Assembly (NCBI GenBank): GCA_002398515.1
Contig: DGZL01000103.1
Coordinates: forward strand, 1 to 20,835
Direction of reading: 5' to 3'
DNA length: 20,835 nt
Source of the DNA: Firmicutes bacterium UBA4981
GTDB lineage: Bacteria > Bacillota > SHA-98 > UBA4971
Under the pieces are notes generated by a model, which worked only from the letters and a program-made list of their open reading frames with translations, was not told the origin of the DNA and ran no database searches. Position numbers and translations under genes: made by a program. Of this stretch, positions 1-6,785 are shown in pieces. How positions within the stretch are numbered: the first letter of the stretch is position 1; every line of letters starts with the position of its first letter.

Positions 1-2
1 TC

Positions 3-179
3 GTAGACAAGTTAAACAGCGACTATTTTGATGAACACGTCAAATTGCTCAAACTTAGGCGCTCGGTTGACTTTCGCATTGAACCGGTGCTGATTGAGTA
101 CCGTGAGGATAAGAGTGGCTTCCTTAGGGAAATCATGGACACAGGACATATACTCTATCCACTGGCAGTTCAGCAATAG
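3..179 (+). CDS. C-terminal part of a nucleotidyltransferase-like protein (partial)
   Basis: One frame is open from the window edge to a TAG at 177-179, giving 58 residues that are the 3' end of a gene starting outside the window. The visible part contains LKLRRSVDFRIEPVLIEYRE and then a tail with EIMDTGHILY. The pattern (acidic/aromatic start, a leucine- and arginine-rich helix, RIEP, then EI...TG.I.Y) resembles the end of small pol-beta-type nucleotidyltransferase domain proteins. Those often act in MNT/HEPN-type toxin-antitoxin pairs. The catalytic GSxxxGxxxxxSDxD segment would lie upstream and is not visible, so function is inferred from the tail only. No partner gene follows it on the same strand. 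Confidence 0.5.
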   Translation, partial: VDKLNSDYFDEHVKLLKLRRSVDFRIEPVLIEYREDKSGFLREIMDTGHILYPLAVQQ

Positions 180-508
180 AGGAATCATTTCTTGTACTGG
201 TCAATGTAATGCTCGAGGAAGCATTAATCCAAGAGGAATGAGACTATTGAAATTCCATAGCTGAATTCGACCATGATTTCGTTCAGTAGTGTGTTCTACG
301 ACGTATCGTGCCCCGTGACTCAGGCAGCGCCCGGATGGCGCTGCCTTAAATTACGCCTACAGTCTCGACATAATAAAATACTAGACCAAATCTACATACA
401 TTGCAGATTTGCACATAACTAGGAAAAGGTATTACTAGGGAAGCCAGTCCTTCTATATAAAGTTCCACAGCACTCTCCATCAATTAGGCCCCATCCAAAT
501 AACGTTTT
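180..508. other. Intergenic region between convergent genes
   Basis: This stretch separates the end of the plus-strand nucleotidyltransferase-like gene from the end of the minus-strand nuclease operon, so the two units converge here. Apart from the perfect hairpin at 322-346 I see no convincing open frame, RNA gene or repeat. Confidence 0.5.
322..346. terminator. Perfect 10-bp GC-rich hairpin, possible terminator between convergent genes
   Basis: AGGCAGCGCC and GGCGCTGCCT form a perfect 10-bp stem around a 5-nt loop (CGGAT). It lies between two converging genes, where a bidirectional terminator is expected. The plus-strand side is followed by TAAATTA rather than a clean T-run and the minus-strand side has no T-run, so it is not a textbook intrinsic terminator. 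Its distance of about 140 bp from the plus-strand stop and 160 bp from the minus-strand stop is acceptable. Confidence 0.4.
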
Positions 509-2203
509 CTATTTTGTACGTAGCCCCTCGACAAGATGTAACGGCGGAGGCAATCGGTAGTGTCGACAGGCCACAACGATCAGTGGCCACCAGTCGAACT
601 TGACGGCTGACAACTCTTTGAAATGAGGTAATTGATTGCATTCATCAAATACCTGCGTGAGAAACTCTTCTTTTGGCCGATCAACACAAACGTGCGATAA
701 AACAGCACCATGAGAGTCACTGTTCGTATAGAAATGCTCCTCCGAATAATCGTCAGGATACCAAAACTGAAAATTGCAGTGCCATAAATGATTCTGTTTG
801 AAGTGGGCCACTCTTTTGTATGTTTCCTCATCATCGAGAAGGGTAGCCCAAAGCGCAATCGTAGGATAGAGGATACTCCCACTCGTTACGTTCTTGCGGT
901 ATTCATTATCGTCAGACTTCGGATGGGATAAGAGTTCACTATAAGAAAGAAGAATGGATGGATAGCGACTATGTGTCTGCCATGCAAAATTGGCACGTTC
1001 GAGTACCTGCGCGAACCATGTTCTAAGGTCATCATAATTACATTCATTTAGTGCAAGCAGTGATGCCGCAATGAAGATATCAATTGCCTGATCGTCTTTC
1101 ACGGGCAGAAACAGCACCGGATTATTCAATATCATGTCTATGACCGATGACATATACATCAAGGTTACCTGCTGCTCTCGTCGTCTAGCATCTGCTTCTT
1201 CATCAGAGTACAGACCTGAACGCCAGTAGGACCAAATACCAGCTGTTCCCAAACGCCCAAGCAGATCGAAGAGTTTCAGGTTGACATCAAGGCTGCATGA
1301 AGCGCGAACTGCACTTGATAGAGCATGAAATTTCCCGACATGCGGCAAAACGTTGGTCGTGAGAAATTCACCGCAAATCTGTTCGTAAGCAGAAACAATA
1401 GAAAAAAATGCTGTTTCAATAGACTGTGTTATTGATTCTTTTTCTCCTATGTGTATTCTGACAATGTTCCACCCATGAAGCAGGGTCAATTCGCTTGACA
1501 GGTAAGCAGCCTCCATGTTCGCAGCCTCGCGCGCCCACCCGAGCAAAACCCACAGACAGATGCTCATCTGTCGGAGCGCCGTGACTCGTTCTTTATCACT
1601 CTGAGTGTCATTCGCGGACAACGATTTGATAAGCGCTGCAAAATGCCGATACGACGCTTCCGGTTCATCTATCAAGGCCAATGACTTGCGAAAACGGGAG
1701 CGTGCATTCTCCGGGAGTAGCTCCTCATGAAGAAAGCATGACTGAATTAAAGAAGCGATCTTGTCGCCGTTCCACTCTTCGAAGGTAATGTTGGCAGTCG
1801 TGTTTTGCTTAAGAAAACCGGTCAGTTGTGGACGGACCTGTTCCTTAACGTCGCCTCCAAGTACAATGCATATCACGATGTCTTTCCCACGATGTTCAGC
1901 AGGAAGACGATTGGGAATATAAGCATCGAGGATTTCATTTAAAGAGGGCCGAAGCGACTGAACTGCGTCACCATCCCAATCCTTCCTGGTAAGATCGCCC
2001 GGTTTAATCGAAAAGAGATAAACCTTCTCCGGTCCGCCATCCAGACTTCCAACTGCCCCGATATCTACGCCATCTTGCCTTGTTCCTCTTCCCGGACGCG
2101 AATAGACATTTAGACCTATCTGGCTCAGAAGGTCGGGGATGATTACGTCGAGTTCACCGCGTTCACGTAGAGATGAAAGATATTGCTTAAGAATGAGCTT
2201 CAT
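509..2203 (-). CDS. PD-(D/E)XK-like nuclease-domain protein, 564 aa
   Basis: This is the second gene of a two-gene minus-strand operon. Its ATG overlaps the stop of the upstream 579-aa gene in an ATGA (2200-2203), so translation is probably coupled. The N-terminal ~130 residues fit a restriction-endonuclease-like fold. A helix (residues 10-30) leads to RQDGVDIGAVG with D47, then KVYLFSIKPGD with S65-I66-K67, a D...(x)IK variant of the PD-(D/E)XK catalytic core. An RPSLNEILDAYI helix and a second hydrophobic strand (DIVICIVLGG) follow. Residues ~170-564 are mostly helical and I recognise no family there. No helicase or methylase domain is present. A DNA-cleaving role, perhaps in defence, is inferred from the motif and the adjacent BREX locus. 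I do not know a named system with this pair. Confidence 0.8.
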   Translation of the reverse strand: MKLILKQYLSSLRERGELDVIIPDLLSQIGLNVYSRPGRGTRQDGVDIGAVGSLDGGPEKVYLFSIKPGDLTRKDWDGDAVQSLRPSLNEILDAYIPNRLPAEHRGKDIVICIVLGGDVKEQVRPQLTGFLKQNTTANITFEEWNGDKIASLIQSCFLHEELLPENARSRFRKSLALIDEPEASYRHFAALIKSLSANDTQSDKERVTALRQMSICLWVLLGWAREAANMEAAYLSSELTLLHGWNIVRIHIGEKESITQSIETAFFSIVSAYEQICGEFLTTNVLPHVGKFHALSSAVRASCSLDVNLKLFDLLGRLGTAGIWSYWRSGLYSDEEADARRREQQVTLMYMSSVIDMILNNPVLFLPVKDDQAIDIFIAASLLALNECNYDDLRTWFAQVLERANFAWQTHSRYPSILLSYSELLSHPKSDDNEYRKNVTSGSILYPTIALWATLLDDEETYKRVAHFKQNHLWHCNFQFWYPDDYSEEHFYTNSDSHGAVLSHVCVDRPKEEFLTQVFDECNQLPHFKELSAVKFDWWPLIVVACRHYRLPPPLHLVEGLRTK

Positions 2204-3939
2204 GTTTTGATCCTTTCATTTCTGAACATTCGAAGCGTATAGTCTAGCCCGAAGGGATCAAGAGACTCCATTCGTGGAAATTCTATCTCAATGCCGTGAT
2301 TTTGCAGTGGCATTTCCATCCTATGGGATTGTCCATCAGAACCGTGCACGTAGTTGATTGACTTTCTTCCATAGAGAAGTACGCATTTCGATACTAGATT
2401 CAGAAAGACTGACTGTGCTTCAGCCTCTTTTCGTGATTCCTCCATGAGGTATGAAAAATGCCGATGATATGCCTCTCGTTGGGCTTCACTCGGATGCAAA
2501 GCGACAAGATTGCCAACTGAACGCAGGTTATCCAGATAATCATTGAGGTCTTTGAGGGTTTTGTCTAAAACCTCTTTCACCTTGCTGGATACATGATTGG
2601 ACTGTTGGGTAACGTACTCCCGAACTGTGCCAGGATAATTCAGAAGCAGCGGATCAAAGAGCAGTACACCAAGTTCGGTCAAAATCTTGTCCTCTGTTGT
2701 GTGCCTCATGAGTGAAATGAGAATACTCGCTGCGCTTATCGGCCGCATGAAGAGATAGCCAATAGCCTTTCGAGCAATGAAAACAATATGAACTAGATCT
2801 GTCGGCTTCAGCTCGGAAGGATCGATCTCAAGTGGCAAATCGTCTCCGCAATGCGTACCGATAATCTTATGAACAGCATTGCAAAGCACCCGATCTCCGC
2901 GTAAGAACCACCGCGTCAAAACCTTGCTGATGAGCTCATTGTTGCTAAGAATTCTACTAGCTGTACTACCGAATATGTCCATTATCAGTTCGTTATGGTG
3001 TTCTAGCAATAGGTCTTCCAAAAACCCTATCCCTTTCTCAAGATCTCCTTCTTTAAGCAAATGTGAAATACCATAGTCAATATTTTTGAGAGTCCCTTTG
3101 TTCGAGGACTTAACATGAATCAGATGAGCTGATAACAAGTCGATAAGGGGGACTGAGAGCTCGGCTGTATGGAATCCAAAGACTTCAGATGCCGCATGAA
3201 GCGTCAATTCTCCCCCCTTTGACAATGTGGATTCGATAAGCGTGGAGGCGCACGGCTCCTGAGTCTTGTCCTGCTGTAAGAGCTTAAACACTGATCTAAC
3301 GCTGTTGGCAAGGATTTGGTCGTCTGTTTCAATCTCAATAGAACGCGTGAGCGCAGTATAGGCCAAATCAAGCGAAGAAATACATGCTGGTAAGTTAATC
3401 TCTCCAATCGAGAAAACGGCGCGTCTCCTCAACTCGATATCCTCATCTTCACAGAGTCGAATCGCTTCGGCGAGGTATGAGAGACTGTCAACACGAGATC
3501 CTGATATAATCGTTGCGGGAAGTAGGTCTGCCAGCTGCTCGGGATTTGCCTCAATGTTTTTGAGTGCCTCGCGCGGCCGAGAAGGATCCTTTGCACAGAA
3601 GGTGGTAAAGGCGTCGATAATAGAATCGGAAGACAAGTCTTGTCCGGCACTTCGATAGAGTCGAAGCACGCACTGCATGACAGACAAAACTGGGGCATTA
3701 ATGCTTGGTAAGACTTCTTCAAAGATGTGTTGTGTCAGGAAGAAATCCGGTCCGTCCGACGGGTTTTCCGCTAGAGACTCAAAGGCCTCAACGATATCTA
3801 TTGACCTTTCGTTATGCAATGCCGCCAACTCTGAAATAAAACCGTGACGGTCATCACAATTGGCCCCATAACCTTCATAAACCGTGTTAAGAAAATTGCC
3901 AGTCATGTAATTTTTGAGTAGTTCATCTCGGTTAATCAT
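2200..3939 (-). CDS. Helical-repeat (HEAT-like) protein, partner of the nuclease, 579 aa
   Basis: First gene of the minus-strand operon. ATG at 3939-3937 follows an AGAAGGATATGAG Shine-Dalgarno region; the gene ends inside the start codon of the nuclease gene. The protein is predicted soluble and almost wholly alpha-helical. Residues ~150-270 show HEAT/ARM-like repeats with the helix pattern LRRRAVFSIGEI, then QILANSVRSVFKLL, then LTLHAASEVFG. The middle continues as amphipathic helices. Near residues 480-530 a charged helix (EAYHRHFSYLMEESRKEAEA) may form a coiled coil. The C-terminus (~540-579) looks like a short beta-rich tail. No nucleotide-binding or catalytic motif is visible. HEAT scaffolds commonly bind nucleic acid or other proteins, so a sensor or regulator for the downstream nuclease is a reasonable inference, not shown by sequence. 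Confidence 0.78.
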   Translation of the reverse strand: MINRDELLKNYMTGNFLNTVYEGYGANCDDRHGFISELAALHNERSIDIVEAFESLAENPSDGPDFFLTQHIFEEVLPSINAPVLSVMQCVLRLYRSAGQDLSSDSIIDAFTTFCAKDPSRPREALKNIEANPEQLADLLPATIISGSRVDSLSYLAEAIRLCEDEDIELRRRAVFSIGEINLPACISSLDLAYTALTRSIEIETDDQILANSVRSVFKLLQQDKTQEPCASTLIESTLSKGGELTLHAASEVFGFHTAELSVPLIDLLSAHLIHVKSSNKGTLKNIDYGISHLLKEGDLEKGIGFLEDLLLEHHNELIMDIFGSTASRILSNNELISKVLTRWFLRGDRVLCNAVHKIIGTHCGDDLPLEIDPSELKPTDLVHIVFIARKAIGYLFMRPISAASILISLMRHTTEDKILTELGVLLFDPLLLNYPGTVREYVTQQSNHVSSKVKEVLDKTLKDLNDYLDNLRSVGNLVALHPSEAQREAYHRHFSYLMEESRKEAEAQSVFLNLVSKCVLLYGRKSINYVHGSDGQSHRMEMPLQNHGIEIEFPRMESLDPFGLDYTLRMFRNERIKT

Positions 3940-4076
3940 CTCATATCCTTCTAATCATATCTTGTTTCTTAAGAGCCGCGGTGGCGCGAGAGGCGGCGAC
4001 CAGACCGTTCTCGACCGACAGGAGGAAAACCTCATGTGAATGTGGTTGACACAATATCGTTTCCCTATGCAATCAG

Positions 4077-4095
4077 CGCGGCCCCGAAGGCCGCG
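4077..4095. repeat. Perfect 7-bp GC hairpin (inverted repeat)
   Basis: CGCGGCC-CCGAA-GGCCGCG forms a perfect 7-bp GC-only stem with a 5-nt loop. It lies inside the decayed GC-rich segment, on the 5' side of the minus-strand nuclease operon. It could be a chance product of high-GC coding DNA (it overlaps the codons for GPTAAFG) or an RNA structure in the operon leader. Confidence 0.35.
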
Positions 4096-4131
4096 GTTGG
4101 CCCTCACATAGCAAGCATGTCGTATATCACC

Positions 4132-4146
4132 CGCCGGCTACCGGCG
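4132..4146. repeat. Perfect 6-bp GC hairpin (inverted repeat)
   Basis: CGCCGG-CTA-CCGGCG forms a perfect 6-bp stem with a 3-nt loop, about 35 bp from the hairpin at 4077-4095. It lies within the same GC-rich remnant, so it may simply reflect coding composition. Confidence 0.3.
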
Positions 4147-4322
4147 CCGATGAACCTTAGCGATATGTGCTTGGCGAATCGATGTGGGCGCGAATTCTTC
4201 ATGATTCAGCTTGCATGATCCGATTCATAAGTAAACGCTTTCAGAGGCTTTCTTCTTTCAGCTTGCCGTGGCACACTAGCTGGAACCCTGCTGATATATG
4301 GCGTTGCCCATCTTACGAGGTC

Positions 4323-4754
4323 CTATTTCATTACCTTCTCAGTTATTTGTAGATTCAATTCCTGGAAGTATTCAATAAGTCCTTCTGCTTCCTGTTTGAA
4401 TCTATTTGAGTAATGAACTATCGTTCCACTTAAATCAGTGTAGGTAAAACTTAGACTCCTAAACCCACCTCTTGGTCCAATGTACTTAACAATATCTCTC
4501 GCACTCTCATATTCTTCTAGTTTCTGTTTTCTTCGCTCTTCTACTTCCTTAAGGTATTCTTCGTCAATAATGTCAAGAGATGACCACAACACATCTATCG
4601 ACCCTATCCCTGGAAAATGCACACCGGTAAAATTGTCGTTAGCTCGTGACCAAATACCGTAATTGCCAATTGTATAACCTTCAGATCCGGCAATCAACCC
4701 TCTCAAATATTGAGTTAAGTCTACTTTTAACCTGACATTTATTCTACTTTTCAA
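4323..4754 (-). CDS. Small uncharacterised protein, about 143 aa
   Basis: The open minus-strand frame can start at TTG 4769. However, GGAGG at 4767-4763 sits 8 nt before a second TTG at 4754-4752, so translation more likely starts there (about 143 aa). The protein has a mixed beta start (SRINVRLKVDLTQYL), a Gly/Tyr/Trp-rich section (GSEGYTIGNYGIWSRAND) and then a strongly charged helix (EYLKEVEERRKQKLEEYESA). A hydrophilic C-terminal half (RGGFRSLSFTYTDLSGTIVH) ends in an amphipathic helix. There is no signal peptide or membrane segment. I recognise no family. It stands alone among decayed fragments, about 380 bp upstream of the nuclease operon on the same strand. It could be a small accessory or antitoxin-like gene, but nothing in the sequence shows this. 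Confidence 0.55.
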   Translation of the reverse strand: MKSRINVRLKVDLTQYLRGLIAGSEGYTIGNYGIWSRANDNFTGVHFPGIGSIDVLWSSLDIIDEEYLKEVEERRKQKLEEYESARDIVKYIGPRGGFRSLSFTYTDLSGTIVHYSNRFKQEAEGLIEYFQELNLQITEKVMK

Positions 4755-4769
4755 AGACAGCGCCTCCAA

Positions 4770-5431
4770 TTAATCAGAATTGTCACTTTCATAGAGAATG
4801 TCATATATCAACCAAGCATTCCCGCTGTTCACGCAGCTTAGAGGTGCAGTCCAGACCCTAGTACGACGTCAATTAGGTTTGGCCCAGCCATCCCGACGGG
4901 CTTGGCCGCGCGAATATAGGTCGAAGCGCCGTCAGCTTTTTCTTAACTAACTGGTGCGGCGTGGAAATGCCGTATTAGCTGGCATCCAGCGTCCCCCAAT
5001 TAGTCTGACGTCTTCCCTTCTTTGGATAATGCCAATAGATCCTATTTCATAAGAGTTTGCTGATTTCTAAACCTCATTTTACCCAAACTGGGTATGAAGC
5101 CATTCCATTCTTACACTCAGACAACCGCTATCTCTCCATTTAAGGGTTGGCATCTTCTCTACAAACGCCATATTAGGAAGCGAATCGTAAATGGAGAAAG
5201 CATCAGGACAAGAGAGCAACTTTCGAAATGGAGAGATTCTGATAGATTCTTACATATTCCCCTTTTAATTCTTCATAACTCACATATTTCCTTTCTTAAG
5301 CAATCTACTGGAAAGAGGCTTCCCTCAAAAGACTACTTAAGTCAACCTTCCCGGACTTCTTAAGGCGCCTCATCTTAATATTTCGCGATTGGATAAGTTT
5401 CCCAGCCTAGGGCAAGGAAAGTAGTTTCTTT
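4770..5431. other. Intergenic region with coding debris
   Basis: I see no intact gene here. The left part holds a short GC-rich minus-strand frame that looks decayed (4838-4999, listed separately). The right part (5094-5363) is open on the plus strand for 89 codons, but its composition (many Ser, His, Lys and Arg, no domain) and lack of a ribosome site do not support a gene. A minus-strand 26-codon frame starting near 5284, with GAAAGGA ahead of a GTG, reads SYEELKGEYVRIYQNLSISK and may be another scrap. Confidence 0.4.
4838..4999 (-). pseudogene. Short GC-rich coding scrap with internal stop
   Basis: This minus-strand frame reads LGDAGCQLIRHFHAAPVS, a stop, then EKADGASTYIRAAKPVGMAG and a further 14 residues before another stop. 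Composition resembles the GC-rich remnant at 3941-4215, and order and strand would suit an earlier part of the same dead gene, split by the segment carrying the 4323-4754 gene. The family is not recognised and the link between the pieces is only a possibility. Confidence 0.2.
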
Positions 5432-5786
5432 ATGTCCAATCTACACGAACAGATGCACAAAGATATGCTGCTTCGAGGGTTCAGTCCAAGAATCCAATAC
5501 GAGTGTCTCATGAATTCCGAATGTTTTGAAATAGACTTTAGTCAACGTACTGAAAACTTAGGTCAGGACGGACGCCGAGACTTTCCTCACTACCTTATCA
5601 ATAAACAAGAAGCTTTTCAGTTCATGCGTAGATTGTGTTTACAGCACGCTCAAGTTCTTCTCTGTCAATACCCTGAGTCACCCTTGGGATATGCGATAGA
5701 TCCCAAAGGTCAAGAAAACCCGCACACTCTCGGTGATTTTGTCCAAGAAGGATGTCATGCTCAAGTCCTTGATTAAGGAGAAATAT
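5432..5786 (+). pseudogene. Frameshifted tyrosine integrase (XerC/D-like), N-terminal remnant
   Basis: ATG at 5432 follows an AAGGAAAG site. The first frame reads LHEQMHKDMLLRGFSPRIQ and then ENLGQDGRRDFPHYLINKQ. These match the core-binding (SAM-like) N-terminal domain of site-specific tyrosine recombinases. Near 5607 the similarity shifts by +1: YSTLKFFSVNTLSHPWDMR, a TAG at 5697-5699, then IPKVKKTRTLSVILSKKDV, which is the usual 'WDM.KIP..KKTRTLP..LS..EV' linker. Similarity stops near 5777. The catalytic domain with R...HxxR...Y is absent. It is therefore a dead integrase with one frameshift, one nonsense codon and loss of the C-terminal two thirds, showing past mobility of this junction. 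Confidence 0.75.
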
Positions 5787-5965
5787 GAGCTATTGATAAG
5801 TTTGAATCAGATTCTGGTGGATACTGATCCACACGGATAAAGCGTAAACTATAAGCTTGACCAAACGATATGTGGCCATAAAACACAGCTGCAACATCTG
5901 ACATAATATGATATACCTTCCCATATTTCTCATTAACTGGTACAATAGTATTAGTCCAATAGAAT
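5773..5965 (-). pseudogene. Possible PAS-domain scrap
   Basis: A minus-strand frame with no start codon reads FYWTNTIVPVNEKYGKVYHI from 5965 and stays open to a stop at 5775-5773. The opening stretch resembles the end of a PAS sensor domain, where [FY]YW.NTIVP..DE.GK.Y is common. The rest (FGQAYSLRFIRVDQYPPESD) does not match that family. It begins where integrase similarity ends on the other strand, so this looks like a junction of decayed fragments. The call is weak. Confidence 0.2.
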
Positions 5966-6276
5966 CATGAAGGCGTTTCTGTTCTGTATTCTCAGAATAA
6001 CGTAGGCGCTTCACGATAACAAAGAGTTACTCATAAAGCGTTACTGCCTACAGCATACGGATTGCTTGAGAAGAGTTCAGTAAGCCCATTATCATATTAC
6101 ATACAATTAATAGATACTTATCATACCAATCTTCGACGCATACAAACATCAGATCTTCCGTGACATCATAGACCGCTTAACACACTAACATACGTCAAAT
6201 ATGCAATGAGAGCTCCAACCTAAACCTGTGGCTTACTGTATCCATTGGATCCATGTACTAAGCAGGAGGAGCAATC
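5966..6276 (+). promoter_or_regulatory. Upstream region of the BREX operon, probable promoter
   Basis: This AT-rich non-coding stretch must contain the promoter of the six-gene operon. Two weak sigma70-like candidates are visible. One is TTGAGA (6066-6071) with TATCAT (6090-6095) at 18-bp spacing. The other is TTAACA (6177-6182) with TATGCA (6200-6205) at 17-bp spacing. Neither is close to consensus. A strong AGGAGGAG ribosome site lies just before the brxF ATG. I see no operator palindrome. Confidence 0.25.
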
Positions 6277-6753
6277 ATGTCAAAACGTCCCATAGATGAG
6301 GTAATTCTAAAGATTCAACAGGCGTCAGGGCTTCGTTACCAACTGGTGCTTATCGTAGGACCTGAAGGCGCAGGAAAGACCACGGTATTGCAGGAGGTAA
6401 AGGCCCGTACAGGGGCTCCCTTAATCAATGTAAGTCTGGAGCTTTCCAAGCGAATGCTTGATTTGACAGAGAGGCAAAGGATTCTACATATCCCCAGACT
6501 CCTGGACGAAATCGCAAATTCCGCAACAAACGAAATAATTCTGTTGGATAACTTAGAAATCCTATTCGATGTAACACTCAGGCAAAATCCATTGCAACTG
6601 CTCAAAAACCTCTCTCGAAATCGCACTGTCGTTGCTGCTTGGAACGGTTCAGTAGAGAACGGTTACTTGACGTATGCAGCACCTAGGCATCCTGAATATC
6701 GCAGGTACCAAATGCAAGATTTCTTGATGCTAGATTTGACAGCGACCAAATAA
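6277..6753 (+). CDS. brxF: BREX-3 P-loop protein BrxF
   Basis: First gene of the BREX operon, 158 aa, starting at ATG after a strong AGGAGGAG site. It is a small single-domain P-loop NTPase. Walker A is GPEGAGKT (residues 28-35, K34), after the hydrophobic strand YQLVLIV. A Walker B-like strand, NEIILLD, ends at D91. A sensor-like VAAWNG lies at 119-124. Small size, lack of other domains and position directly before a BrxC-type gene match BrxF, which defines type 3 BREX. Its exact biochemical role is not well known; it probably couples nucleotide hydrolysis to assembly of the BREX complex. Its stop codon TAA (6751-6753) overlaps an upstream in-frame ATG of brxC. Confidence 0.9.
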   Translation: MSKRPIDEVILKIQQASGLRYQLVLIVGPEGAGKTTVLQEVKARTGAPLINVSLELSKRMLDLTERQRILHIPRLLDEIANSATNEIILLDNLEILFDVTLRQNPLQLLKNLSRNRTVVAAWNGSVENGYLTYAAPRHPEYRRYQMQDFLMLDLTATK

Positions 6754-6785
6754 TGCCTCGAGAACCCTGTAAAGGAGTATTGCCT

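Larger units (their letters stand above)
3941..4215 (-). pseudogene. Decayed GC-rich coding remnant of unrecognised family
   Basis: On the minus strand, protein-like stretches run in sequence but in shifted frames. FAPTSIRQAHIAKV comes first (about 4200-4155). FIGAGSRRVIYDMLAM follows (4154-4107), then GPTAAFGAALIA (4103-4068) after a TGA at 4106-4104, then GNDIVSTT after a TAG at 4067-4065. In another frame the series ends with EVFLLSVENGLVAASRATAA and a short tail, with a stop at 3943-3941. The segment is visibly richer in G and C than its neighbours, as expected of an older coding sequence of different origin. The last piece ends 1 nt before the start of the 579-aa gene. I do not recognise the family. 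Two stops and at least one frameshift mean it cannot make one product. Confidence 0.35.

Noticed and set aside
4036..4218. 60-codon plus-strand frame in the GC-rich segment
   Set aside because: It is better explained as the shadow of decayed minus-strand coding pieces, although AGGAGG precedes the ATG at about 4034 (which is followed directly by TGA).
3940..5000. TnpB-type element with guide RNA
   Set aside because: The GC-rich hairpins prompted the idea, but no TnpB catalytic motif or CxxC zinc finger is seen in any frame.
5094..5363. 89-codon plus-strand frame
   Set aside because: There is no ribosome site, no recognisable domain, and a composition typical of non-coding AT-rich DNA.
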